DNA of 34,612 bases, from NCBI GenBank assembly GCA_005879255.1, contig VBKY01000074.1, positions 1-34,612 of the forward strand, written 5' to 3'. The translations under genes were made by a program, and so were the position numbers. This document shows positions 1-7,179 of the stretch, in pieces. Every line of letters begins with the position of its first letter. The stretch's first letter is position 1. Source of the stretch: Deltaproteobacteria bacterium. Lineage in GTDB: Bacteria > Desulfobacterota_B > Binatia > UBA9968. Below the pieces are notes generated by a model that was given only the letters and a program-made list of their open reading frames with translations, did no database searches and had not been told where the DNA came from.

Positions 1-453
1 CGCGGACACTGCCGTGGCGAAAACTCGTCCGAGGTAATGTCTGCTTCGACGCCGTTCGATTTTTCTCCCCAGGAGCTTGACCCGTGATCCAATGATCATT
101 TCTAGCTCAGGCCGACTCTCTGCCACATCCAAGAATTCGAGAATTGCCTCTAGCGGCGTGGCCAGGTCCGCGTCCCAGAACCCTACGTAATCTGGACGCG
201 AATCGATCGCGGCCAAAAATCCTTGTCTGACGGCCTCTGCTTTGCCGCGGTTTTGGAGAATATTCAGCACCGTAAACTTAGCCGGGTTGGATCTTTTCAA
301 AGACTCTATTAACCGCAGGGTTGCGTCCGTGCTGCCATCGTTGACAAATAGAAATGTGACGTCGTGTGGTGAACCCGTAAAGTTACTAAAACTAGCGACA
401 TCAAGTCTCTTTTCTTCATTGTAACATGGAACAATTATTCCGGCGCTTGCCAT
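1..453 (-). CDS. Family 2 glycosyltransferase (partial, C-terminus cut by window edge)
   Basis: The reverse strand is open from an ATG at 453 to the window edge (151 codons). The translation begins MASAGIIVPCYNEEKRLDVA, the usual GT-A start with the nucleotide-binding IIVPCYNEE stretch. It is followed by FVNDGSTDAT (about residues 36-45), NRGKAEAVRQGF and a metal-binding DxD in GFWDADLATP. This pattern fits DPM1-like/polyprenyl-phosphate glycosyltransferases of family GT2 that transfer a sugar from a nucleotide donor at the cytoplasmic membrane. The C-terminal half, where membrane helices would decide the subclass, lies outside the window. It is the last visible gene of the minus-strand EPS run, 158 bp after rmlD, so a role in assembling the repeat unit is likely. 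Donor and acceptor cannot be read from the sequence. Confidence 0.85.
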   Translation of the reverse strand, partial: MASAGIIVPCYNEEKRLDVASFSNFTGSPHDVTFLFVNDGSTDATLRLIESLKRSNPAKFTVLNILQNRGKAEAVRQGFLAAIDSRPDYVGFWDADLATPLEAILEFLDVAESRPELEMIIGSRVKLLGRKIERRRSRHYLGRVFATAVSA

Positions 454-611
454 CAGGATCTCTATCCGTTGCTAGCTGATGTGACCCGCCGTCGAGTTGT
501 TGACTAGGAACTCTAAAACTTTGCGCGATTATTTTAAAATCGCGGACCATATTTCGCGCACGATAGTGCTCCGCGGCTTTGATCTGCGTGCCGCTCTTCA
601 CAAACCGTTCT

Positions 612-1517
612 TCAGCTCGTGTGCTGCGGAATCGCGCCAATAGTTTGAATGTGCCCCTTCTCGGCGAGATAGGCTGCCAAAGCATCCTGCCAAGAACGCA
701 TTTCATATTGAAGCAGTCCGAAAAGTCTATCGCTTCGCAATGAGGAATTTTTCGGTCGAGAAGCATGATGTGTCGGCGAAGAGATGGGAACGACTTGGTT
801 GGTTAAACCGGTTATCGCTAATATCTCTTTGGTAAACTCGTACCAGGTGCAAGTACCGCTATTGACTAAATGTAAATGCCCGGTGGTCCCGTTCTCAAGA
901 ATCGCCACCAAGGCATCGGCGGCATCCCGCGTGTAGGTCGGAGACATATTCAGATCGTCCACGACGCGTAAGGACTCGCCTGTCTTGGCTTTGCTAAGAA
1001 TGGTCTCGATAAAGTTGCCGCCTTTGCCGCGCGAGCCGATCTTGCCAAACAGACTTGCCATTCTGACGATCAGCCAGCGCGGCGCGGCTTGCCGGACTAG
1101 CTGTTCACCGGCAAGCTTCGACGTTCCGTACACGTTGACCGGGCTCGGCGAATCGGATTCTGAGTAAGGACTTTCCTTCCGTCCGTCAAAGACGTAGTCC
1201 GTGCTCACATAAACGCAAAGCGCCTTGAGCTCAGCGCAACTCCTCGCGATGTTAAAAGCTCCGATGGCATTCACACGGAAAGCTTCGTCAGGAAAATCCT
1301 CGCAATCATCGACCCGCACGTAAGCGGCGCTGTTGATTACAATCTGTGGTTGAGACGCCAGCAGTACCGCGCGGACAGCATTCGCGTTCGTGCAATCGGC
1401 GGCTTCGTGCGTGAGTGGAACAACATCGAAGCTCCCGGACTTTCTCAGAGCATCCACCAGGTCTGTTCCGAGCTGTCCGGAGCTGCCGAAGATTGAGATT
1501 TTCTGTCTGCGAGTCAG
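612..1517 (-). CDS. rmlD: dTDP-4-dehydrorhamnose reductase RmlD, probably with a CTG start
   Basis: This enzyme makes the last NADPH-dependent step of dTDP-L-rhamnose synthesis. From an in-frame GTG at 1457 the protein would begin inside the Rossmann fold. Extending the same open frame upstream restores KISIFGSSGQLGTDLV, the family's GxxGQLG cofactor loop. Other family marks follow: STDYVFDG, then YGTSKLAGE with the catalytic Tyr-x3-Lys. The frame is open back to the rmlB stop but has no ATG, GTG or TTG before 1457. The best candidate is CTG at 1515-1517, with AGG nine bases upstream, giving 301 residues, the normal family size. Either a rare CTG start is used or the true start was lost. It lies 81 bp downstream of rmlB in the same direction. 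Function is secure; the start is not. Confidence 0.88.
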   Translation of the reverse strand: MTRRQKISIFGSSGQLGTDLVDALRKSGSFDVVPLTHEAADCTNANAVRAVLLASQPQIVINSAAYVRVDDCEDFPDEAFRVNAIGAFNIARSCAELKALCVYVSTDYVFDGRKESPYSESDSPSPVNVYGTSKLAGEQLVRQAAPRWLIVRMASLFGKIGSRGKGGNFIETILSKAKTGESLRVVDDLNMSPTYTRDAADALVAILENGTTGHLHLVNSGTCTWYEFTKEILAITGLTNQVVPISSPTHHASRPKNSSLRSDRLFGLLQYEMRSWQDALAAYLAEKGHIQTIGAIPQHTS

Positions 1518-1526
1518 TGTCGAGTA

Positions 1527-1529
1527 CCT
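1527..1529 (-). promoter_or_regulatory. Candidate Shine-Dalgarno for the rmlD CTG start
   Basis: AGG (within GCAGGT on the minus strand) lies nine bases before the in-frame CTG at 1517. It is the only ribosome-binding-like sequence near a position that would keep the whole GxxGQLG loop of rmlD. No ATG occurs in any frame of this stretch. Weak evidence on its own. Confidence 0.35.
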
Positions 1530-1598
1530 GCGGTTAGTTATATTGCGGCGGGTGTGAGGGCGCCGGGGGACAAGCGTATGACGCGATATCTGTGGTTC

Positions 1599-2642
1599 TT
1601 ATGTTGTTCCCCAAGCTTGTGCGTAAACGGAATCGTAATACTTCCGGTACTCGCCGGAGGTGACCCGAGAGATCCATTCAGAATGGTCAAGGTACCAATC
1701 CACCGTCTGTTTCAGCCCAGTGACGAAAACCGCCCGTGGCTTCCAGCCGATCTCGGTGCGAACTTTCGTGGTATCGAGGGCATATCGCCGATCGTGGCCG
1801 GGGCGGTCGGTAACGAAACGGATGCGCGCCTCGAGTTTTTCACTCTCTGCCCCTTGACGTAGCGCAATCGCGGCGCAGATCCCGTGCACGACATCGAGAT
1901 TAGTGCGCTCTTCGCTCGTCCCGATGTTATAGATCGACCCAACTTTTCCTTTTTCGAGTACGCCAAGGATCGCTCGACAATTGTCCTCAACAAAAAGCCA
2001 GTCGCGAATCTGTTTGCCGTCGCCGTAAACCGGCAATTCGAGCTCGTTCAATCCATTACGAATAAGTAACGGAATCAACTTTTCCGGAAACTGATAGGGA
2101 CCGTAATTGTTGGAGCTTCGCGTCACGATAATCGGCAAACCGTAGGTGCGACGATAGGAAAGACACAGCAAGTCGGCAGCGGCTTTGGTGGCGGCGTAAG
2201 GACTGCTCGGAGATAGCGATGATTCCTCCGTCGATGGTTCCTTACCTTCCTTGTCGCCATAAACCTCGTCGGTCGAGATGTGCAGAAAACGATCCACGGG
2301 ATATTTCCGAACTGCTTCCAGCAACGACTGCACGCCACCGATGTTGGTTTGCAAAAACGGTAACGCGTCCAGAATGCTTCGGTCGACATGCGATTCAGCG
2401 GCGAAATTGACGACAGCCCAAGGTTTTTCTTCTTTGAGAATCCGTTCAACCAGTGCCCGGTCACAGATGTCACCTTGCACGAAACGGATGCGCTCATGAT
2501 AAAGATCCGCAACGTTTTCCAGGTTTCCCGCGTAGGTCAGTTTATCGAAGTTGATCACACGCCAATCCGTATCGGCGCTCAGTAGCCTGACGAAGTTGCT
2601 ACCGATAAACCCACAGCCGCCGGTTACCAGGACTGTCTTCAT
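1599..2642 (-). CDS. rmlB: dTDP-glucose 4,6-dehydratase RmlB
   Basis: Full-length (347 residues) extended short-chain dehydrogenase. It opens with MKTVLVTGGCGFIGSNFVR, the NAD-binding GxxGxxG loop. STDEVYGD carries the conserved Thr-Asp-Glu triad used for the dehydration step, and SPYAATKAAAD holds the Tyr-x3-Lys pair. The enzyme converts dTDP-glucose to dTDP-4-keto-6-deoxyglucose, the second step of the rhamnose pathway, in the cytoplasm. The ATG at 2642 fits the family N-terminus. The gene sits downstream of rmlA and rmlC, but a 450-bp stretch with a decayed gene and repeat-like sequence lies between rmlC and rmlB. Upstream of the ATG that stretch reads as CTGCTAACTGACG, so the leader of rmlB is made of repeat sequence. 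Confidence 0.97.
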   Translation of the reverse strand: MKTVLVTGGCGFIGSNFVRLLSADTDWRVINFDKLTYAGNLENVADLYHERIRFVQGDICDRALVERILKEEKPWAVVNFAAESHVDRSILDALPFLQTNIGGVQSLLEAVRKYPVDRFLHISTDEVYGDKEGKEPSTEESSLSPSSPYAATKAAADLLCLSYRRTYGLPIIVTRSSNNYGPYQFPEKLIPLLIRNGLNELELPVYGDGKQIRDWLFVEDNCRAILGVLEKGKVGSIYNIGTSEERTNLDVVHGICAAIALRQGAESEKLEARIRFVTDRPGHDRRYALDTTKVRTEIGWKPRAVFVTGLKQTVDWYLDHSEWISRVTSGEYRKYYDSVYAQAWGTT

Positions 2643-2649
2643 AAAACGT

Positions 2650-2680
2650 CAGTTAGCAGATGGCAGATTGCAGTGAGCAG
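2650..2680. repeat. Left arm of inverted repeat flanking the decayed S23-type gene
   Basis: CAGTTAGCAG at 2650-2659 is the exact reverse complement of CTGCTAACTG at 3091-3100. The bases after it (GGCAGATTGCAGTGAGCAG) continue the same GCAG-rich wording seen in the right arm. The two arms bracket the decayed four-helix-bundle gene. Whether this is a true element end or a common intergenic word of this genome cannot be told from one copy. Confidence 0.5.
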
Positions 2681-2701
2681 CCGGGGACATAAAGCCGGCG
2701 A

Positions 2702-3002
2702 TTACTTTTTTGAATTGTAACAAAACTTCTCTGGTGCGGAGATCATAGAGCCTAGTCCAGCCAGATCATAGTTTCACTCGTGTCCGCGTCAGAATCTGTG
2801 AGTTTACTCACAAAATGGGCCGGATAACGCCTTTTGCGCCACGCTTCTCCAATGTTAGCGCATATCGACCGGGAAGATCGCCTAACTAGGTTGTTAAAGA
2901 ATACTGTTCCTCTTTTGGAAATGCCTTTGTCACGAGGAAAATTTTCATCGCGTGTTCGAAAGCTTTCTTGTAGACGATCAGATCTTTAAATTTGGCAATC
3001 AT
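2702..3002 (-). pseudogene. Decayed four-helix-bundle protein (23S rRNA intervening-sequence protein family)
   Basis: Three reading-frame pieces on the minus strand rebuild most of one S23-type four-helix-bundle protein, normally about 120 residues. Piece one starts at ATG 3002 (MIAKFKDLIVYKKAFEHAMK) and runs to EEQYSLTT, where the expected Gln codon is TAG. One base is then lost, and the frame shifts to RRSSRSICANIGEAWRKRRY and on through PAHFVSKLTDSD to TMIWLD. There a second TAG replaces the expected aromatic codon before Ala-Leu. After an apparent deletion of some 25 codons a third frame gives the family's C-terminal signature MISAPEKFCYNSKK and a TAA at 2702-2704. Two stops, a frameshift and a deletion make it non-functional. 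The family is known from rRNA intervening sequences and as scattered single genes; it has no role in rhamnose synthesis. Confidence 0.85.
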
Positions 3003-3024
3003 ATTTCTCACCCGTCCCGTTCTG

Positions 3025-3112
3025 ACAACTTGCTGCCTACTGCTGGCTGCCAGCCTGTGGTGCCCTTTGCTCCGTGCCCTATGCTCTTTGCTGCTAACTG
3101 CGCGCTGCAAAT
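3025..3112. repeat. Right arm: TGCT/TGCC-rich repeat-like stretch overlapping the end of rmlC
   Basis: This stretch is built from repeated short words (CTGCT, TGCC, CTTTGCT, ATGCTCTTTGCTG) and contains CTGCTAACTG at 3091-3100, the reverse complement of the left arm at 2650-2659. It also supplies the last few codons and the TAG stop of rmlC (3094-3096). The words look like a low-complexity intergenic repeat of the genome. A copy count elsewhere is needed to call it an element. Confidence 0.45.
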
Positions 3113-3660
3113 CTGAAATTATTATCCGCCTCACGCAGCCGAGGCCAAGCGCGATCCCGAGTGGAAAGCTCGGGCTCTGCGATCGGCCAATCAATGCCCA
3201 AGTCCGGGTCATTCCAGATCACGCCCGCTTCAAATTTTGGCGCGTATTCCTCGGTTGTCATGTACTGAATCTCGGCGTCTGCACTGATGACGCAGAACCC
3301 ATGCGCAAAACCAGCCGGCACATACAGGATTTTCTTGTTTTCCGACGATAGCGAAACTGCCACCCGCTGGCCAAACGTGGGCGAGCCATCTCGAATATCG
3401 ACCGCGACGTCATAGATCGCTCCCGCGAGCGCTCTCACAAGCTTACCTTGGGCATGAGGATATTTCTGATAGTGGAGCCCGCGCAGGATTCCCTTCGCAG
3501 ACTTGGAATGATTGCATTGCACAAACGCCTCTGTGATTCCCTCGGCGGCGAACTCGGAATGTTTGTAAGTCTCCATAAAAAACCCGCGGTGATCGGCAAA
3601 GACCGGAGGTACAATGAGAATGACGTCGGGGATAGCCGTTCGTGCGAAGCTGAAAGGCAT
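3094..3660 (-). CDS. rmlC: dTDP-4-dehydrorhamnose 3,5-epimerase RmlC
   Basis: A cupin-fold epimerase of 188 residues, normal length for the family. It begins MPFSFARTAIPDVILIVPPV and shows DHRGFFMETY (about residues 23-32). QCNHSKSAKGILRGLHYQ carries the active-site His of the RGLHYQ motif, and YVPAGFAHGFCVIS is the cupin strand lining the pocket. It epimerises C3 and C5 of dTDP-4-keto-6-deoxyglucose in rhamnose synthesis. Its ATG overlaps the rmlA stop in TGATG (one shared base), so the two are probably translationally coupled. The C-terminal tail FRFAARS and the stop codon are encoded by a repeat-like sequence, which may have replaced the original tail; the catalytic core is intact. Confidence 0.95.
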   Translation of the reverse strand: MPFSFARTAIPDVILIVPPVFADHRGFFMETYKHSEFAAEGITEAFVQCNHSKSAKGILRGLHYQKYPHAQGKLVRALAGAIYDVAVDIRDGSPTFGQRVAVSLSSENKKILYVPAGFAHGFCVISADAEIQYMTTEEYAPKFEAGVIWNDPDLGIDWPIAEPELSTRDRAWPRLREADNNFRFAARS

Positions 3661-4739
3661 CAGAGCAGCACTTCCGAATCGTCGCCAATCATTAGTCGAT
3701 ACGCCTGATGGCTCTTGTGATCCTTGAGGACGGCGGAATTCTTACCGATTAAGCTGTCTTCCAGTCGGTCGACGTGTTCAATCCGCGCAGATTCCAGCAG
3801 AACGCAATGTTCTAAAACCGATGAGATAATGCGGCAGGCGCTGCCGATCGAGGTAAACGGCCCGATAAAGGAATCTTCGATCCATACGTTCTCACCAATC
3901 ACGACGGGCCCGCGAACTGTACTGTTGGTGATGCGGCTGCCTTTGCCTAATTGCACCCGTCCGGTCACCTGACTTTGGCCGTTTATCTCTCCGTCGATGC
4001 GCCGTTTTACCCATTCGTCGAGCACGACGGTATTGGCGGTCAAGAGGTCGTCCTTCTTTCCCGTGTCAAGCCACCAGGCTTCGATCTGGTCACTCAAAAC
4101 TTGGCCGCCGTCTTGTAACAGGACTTGAATCGCATCGGTGATTTCGAGCTCGCCGCGCCAGGAGGGACTAATTTTTCCGATCGCTTTGTGTATAGCGGAC
4201 GTAAAAAAATAAATACCAACGAGCGCCAGATTAGATTTAGGCGCTTTGGGTTTCTCAACCAAGCGCATCACACAACCAGCGCCGTCGATTTCCGCGATGC
4301 CGAAGCTGGAGGGATTTTCAACTGCTTTTAGTAGAATCGACGCTTGCGCCGTGGATTGCTCGAACTTCTCCCGATAGGATCGGATTCCGGAACCGATCAA
4401 GTTGTCACCAAGGTACATAACGAAAGAATCCAAACCGAGAAACGGCTGCGCCACTTTCACGGCGTGGGCCAGACCCGATGGCTCGCTTTGTAATATGTAT
4501 TCGATGCGCATGCCCCATGATTCACCGGTGCCAACGGCTTCGCGAACGGCATTGCCGGTCTCTGGCGAGATCACGATACCGACCTCGTCCACACCGGCGT
4601 TTTTGAGATTGTCGAGCACATGAAATAGGATTGGCCTGTTGGCAACGGGCACGAGCTGTTTAGCCGCGGTATGTGTGAGCGGACGGAGCCTTGTTCCGCG
4701 GCCCCCGCTCAGAACCAGTCCTTTCAATTTCCTGATCAT
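3660..4739 (-). CDS. rmlA: Glucose-1-phosphate thymidylyltransferase, long RmlA form
   Basis: The protein (359 residues) opens with the nucleotidyltransferase signature GLVLSGGRGTRLRPLTHTAAKQLVPVANRPI. This is the dNTP-binding loop with the conserved Arg and Lys. VMYLGDNLIGSG carries the metal-binding Asp. The C-terminal third (from about residue 250) has hexapeptide-like left-handed beta-helix wording such as SRITNSTVRGPVVIGENVWIED. That makes it the long RmlA form rather than the roughly 290-residue enterobacterial one. It joins glucose-1-phosphate and dTTP as the entry step to dTDP-rhamnose. Its ATG overlaps the stop of the small upstream ORF (ATGA) and its stop overlaps rmlC (TGATG), so it sits in a tightly packed operon. 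The long form can also act on other sugar-1-phosphates; the rml neighbours favour the dTDP-glucose role. Confidence 0.93.
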   Translation of the reverse strand: MIRKLKGLVLSGGRGTRLRPLTHTAAKQLVPVANRPILFHVLDNLKNAGVDEVGIVISPETGNAVREAVGTGESWGMRIEYILQSEPSGLAHAVKVAQPFLGLDSFVMYLGDNLIGSGIRSYREKFEQSTAQASILLKAVENPSSFGIAEIDGAGCVMRLVEKPKAPKSNLALVGIYFFTSAIHKAIGKISPSWRGELEITDAIQVLLQDGGQVLSDQIEAWWLDTGKKDDLLTANTVVLDEWVKRRIDGEINGQSQVTGRVQLGKGSRITNSTVRGPVVIGENVWIEDSFIGPFTSIGSACRIISSVLEHCVLLESARIEHVDRLEDSLIGKNSAVLKDHKSHQAYRLMIGDDSEVLL

Positions 4740-5011
4740 GGGATCGTTGTGGTTTGTTCGCCTGGCGTCTGAACCTCAACTGAATATGGTCGCGTCGTAC
4801 CGAGGCCGCAAGCGTGGAGTCGAACGACTTGCTCCGTCGCCGTTCCGCGCAGGCCAAAATTAATCCTAAGCTCATCCACGCCTGGCCTGGATGCCGGCTC
4901 AAGACCAAACAGCTGAAAATCCGCAAGCTTCCGCCATGGCTGCATCAGCTGCCCTTTGGTTGCCAAACCGTCGGAGGAGAACGATTGGCGCAAAATGTAC
5001 GTTCGCTTCAC
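4736..5011 (-). CDS. Small ORF of unknown function, coupled to rmlA by ATGA
   Basis: A 91-codon frame from GTG 5011 ends in a TGA that overlaps the rmlA ATG in the sequence ATGA, the usual look of translational coupling. I do not recognise the protein. It is soluble-looking and has no signal peptide or membrane helix. Its middle part (PGVDELRINFGLRGTATEQV) resembles beta-sandwich-type tails of larger proteins, which is only an impression. The frame is closed by TGA 36 bases upstream of the GTG, with no ATG and no clear Shine-Dalgarno sequence. It could therefore be the leftover 3' end of a bigger gene lost in the same events that damaged the neighbouring amidotransferase gene. Call it hypothetical: real small protein or remnant. 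Confidence 0.4.
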   Translation of the reverse strand: MKRTYILRQSFSSDGLATKGQLMQPWRKLADFQLFGLEPASRPGVDELRINFGLRGTATEQVVRLHACGLGTTRPYSVEVQTPGEQTTTIP

Positions 5012-5174
5012 CTTGCAAACGTTTTCGTGACACGAATTGACAAGTCACGAAGACAAAATGGATCTTAGGCGCTACTAATTTTAGACAAAAATGTGCAAAA
5101 CTACCCTAATCCAAACAACTAAAGACAGAGTCGATTCTCAATGGCAAAAAGCGTTCCAAGCTATCGAATTTCAA
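5012..5174. other. AT-rich gap between the amidotransferase gene and the small ORF
   Basis: No convincing frame, RNA or hairpin terminator is visible in this 163-bp stretch. With the unrecognised small ORF, the stretch from 4740 to 5174 is about 435 bp without a clearly identified gene. Confidence 0.6.
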
Positions 5175-6980
5175 CTAATTTGTTGACGCGCGGCTTGAGG
5201 TTCTATCAGCGTGGTGGCGGTGCCAAAGTTCGAGCATCATTAGATTCCAAATATGCGTAGCAAAATAACTGCTGGCTTCGCTGTCATGTAGCTTGAGCAA
5301 CTGCTCAACGGCGGATCGCTTAAAATAGCCCCGCTGAATCGCGCGCGAGTCCAACAACAGTGAACGGGCGAGATCTCTGAATCCGAGGTGATGCCTAAGC
5401 CACTCTCCCGTCGGCAATCCAAACCCATGTTTTTTCTTTTGCAGGATTGCTTCTGGCAAAAAATTCTCGAAGGCTTTTTTGAAAATATAACGTTTCGACC
5501 AGCCCTTCACTTTGAGCCTCGCGGGAATCTTACCGGAAATGCTTCCCACCAGCGGATCAAGATACGGGTAACGAACCTGAATCCCATGAATCTCCGCTGT
5601 GCGATTGACCTTAAAAAGATCGTTGTCGGACACGGCTAACTTTAGGTCCACATAAAGCAGGCGATTTAACGGCGCTATGTTTCCCGCCCTTAAGTAGTGT
5701 TGCCGGGGCACATCGAGAGCGAACTCGCGATCGATGGACCCTCTGAACTCATCGGTGAGATACTCGTGGGCGTGATCTCGAAAATAGAGCTGATAGGTAA
5801 AGAACCGTTCCCATGCAGGTAAATTAGCCTTGTGAACGTAGTTTTTGATCTTCCGCCACGGGTAAAACGCTGGAATGATCTTGGCGCCCCGATCGATCAA
5901 CGTTCGCGCAGCGCTGGGAATCCCATGATAAAGTGTGAAAACTTTTTCGGTGATATAGCGTTCGTTACCGCCAAAAAGCTCGTCGCCTCCATCGCCCGCA
6001 AACATAATCTGGATACCCGCATCGCGCGCCATCTTCAGACAGAAATATGTCGGAATCGCGGAACTGTTTCCGAAAGGCTCGTCATAAGCCGACGCCAGCG
6101 TCGGCATCGCCTCCAGCGCCTCATCAGCACGAACAAAATATTCGTGAGCGTCGCTATTAAAATGTTTCGCTGCAGTGCGCGCGTAGTGAATTTCATTGTA
6201 GGCTGCCTCATCGAAGCCCACTGAGAATGAATTCGTTTTTTTCTCGCTGATCTGACTGAGCAATCCGACAAGCGCGCTGCTGTCGGTGCCACCGCTTAAG
6301 AAGGCGCCCATTTGCTCGTCGCGAACGCTGGCGCGAAACGCAAACCGGACCGAGTCTTGCACGGACGAGCGCAGATTGGCAGCCGCCGCGGCTTCGGTGA
6401 GGCTGCTATCTTCGTCGTAGGCCATGTCCCAATACCGTTGAAAGGTCACGCGGCCGTTTGTCCACTGAAGGAAATGGCCCGGTTCTAAGCGCTGAATGTT
6501 CTTATAAATCGTAAATGGCGCAGGAATGAACGAATGATTCAGATAAAAATAAATGCTGTTGGGCTCGATGAGCTTGGGTATCTCGGCGCAGCTGGCGAAC
6601 CGGGCGATATGCGTCGCAAACGCGATTCGGTTGTCACTTGCCCAAACATAGATCGACCGAGTGCCGAAATGATCGGTGCCGATAATCAATGTCTTCTTGC
6701 ACGCATCCCACAAAGCAATGGCAAAAGAGCCGCGGAGACGATTTAGAAACCTAGCGCCCTGGGCCTTATAGAGATCGATAATCGGCGCTCCCCAGCTTTC
6801 CCGCCCTCCTCCATTCGTCGTCTGGATCTCGTCATCACTCGCGGCGAATCCTTCGACAAACAGAGAAACGCCGCCCATGGAGCATACTTGATCCCAGCCC
6901 TTCCAACTCCAAGGCAGGATACCATTGTCACATGCTCCCAGGACTTCCGCTCCTGTCGATCTTTCAGCTGCTTCGATCAC
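5175..6980 (-). CDS. Asparagine synthase-type amidotransferase lacking the catalytic N-terminal Cys
   Basis: A 601-residue frame from GTG 6980. The synthetase half is intact. AFLSGGTDSSALVGLLS (about residues 227-243) is the ATP pyrophosphatase loop, and MFAGDGGDELFGGNERY and GIQVRYPYLDPLV are typical family motifs. The glutaminase half is present only from about FVEGFAASDDE onward, with RLRGSFAIALWD and GTDHFGTRSIYVW. The family's MCGI start with its nucleophilic Cys2 and the first 50-60 residues are missing. The codons before GTG 6980 are open only to a TGA at 7014-7016, and none restores the Cys. Such proteins in XrtA EPS loci are thought to modify sugars or glycan precursors with an amide. 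This one could work only with free ammonia or may be dead. Upstream in the same frame lies a glycosyltransferase stump, which suggests a deletion junction. Confidence 0.85.
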   Translation of the reverse strand: MIEAAERSTGAEVLGACDNGILPWSWKGWDQVCSMGGVSLFVEGFAASDDEIQTTNGGGRESWGAPIIDLYKAQGARFLNRLRGSFAIALWDACKKTLIIGTDHFGTRSIYVWASDNRIAFATHIARFASCAEIPKLIEPNSIYFYLNHSFIPAPFTIYKNIQRLEPGHFLQWTNGRVTFQRYWDMAYDEDSSLTEAAAAANLRSSVQDSVRFAFRASVRDEQMGAFLSGGTDSSALVGLLSQISEKKTNSFSVGFDEAAYNEIHYARTAAKHFNSDAHEYFVRADEALEAMPTLASAYDEPFGNSSAIPTYFCLKMARDAGIQIMFAGDGGDELFGGNERYITEKVFTLYHGIPSAARTLIDRGAKIIPAFYPWRKIKNYVHKANLPAWERFFTYQLYFRDHAHEYLTDEFRGSIDREFALDVPRQHYLRAGNIAPLNRLLYVDLKLAVSDNDLFKVNRTAEIHGIQVRYPYLDPLVGSISGKIPARLKVKGWSKRYIFKKAFENFLPEAILQKKKHGFGLPTGEWLRHHLGFRDLARSLLLDSRAIQRGYFKRSAVEQLLKLHDSEASSYFATHIWNLMMLELWHRHHADRTSSRASTN

Positions 6981-7013
6981 TCTCTTAGCTCTTTTGAAGA
7001 AATCCAGAACCTT

Positions 7014-7130
7014 TCAGTCAAACGCGGAGTCACGGGACTCGGCGAGATGCAAAAAAGAATGGAATGCACGAATTTTCTCGCTTTTGCTCGATGGATAGAG
7101 AGTTCGGTCGGCAAGGAAAAGTAATTTCAT
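7014..7130 (-). pseudogene. N-terminal stump of an stp1-type sugar transferase
   Basis: A 38-codon frame from ATG 7130 to TGA 7014-7016 reads MKLLFLADRTLYPSSKSEKI, then RAFHSFLHLAESRDSAFD. The pattern hydrophobic start, Arg, tyrosine-proline, Lys-x2-Lys-Ile-Arg-x-Phe-His, then a Leu-rich helix matches the N-terminus of the PEP-CTERM/XrtA-associated sugar transferases (TIGR03087-type, often MKxLxLxHRxPYPPxKGDKIR). The rest of that roughly 400-residue enzyme is absent. The frame continues past the TGA straight into the amidotransferase reading frame. The stump starts 49 bp after the FemAB gene stop, a normal operon spacing. It looks like a gene start left after a deletion; a functional microprotein is less likely. 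Confidence 0.6.
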
Positions 7131-7179
7131 AGGGGCGGATTGTGATCGACGATTGCCAACTTCGGTTAACGCCATTCCT

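Noticed and set aside
416..766. 116-codon minus-strand frame overlapping rmlD and the first glycosyltransferase
   Set aside because: Out-of-frame shadow of rmlD's 3' end plus intergenic sequence; no family look.
2886..3212. 108-codon minus-strand frame taken as one gene
   Set aside because: Its first 70 codons are the repeat stretch and an out-of-frame reading of rmlC; only the last 38 belong to the decayed S23-type gene.
7014..7016. In-frame TGA between the stump and the amidotransferase read as selenocysteine
   Set aside because: No family member has Sec there, the upstream part belongs to a different enzyme family, and no selenocysteine insertion hairpin is evident.
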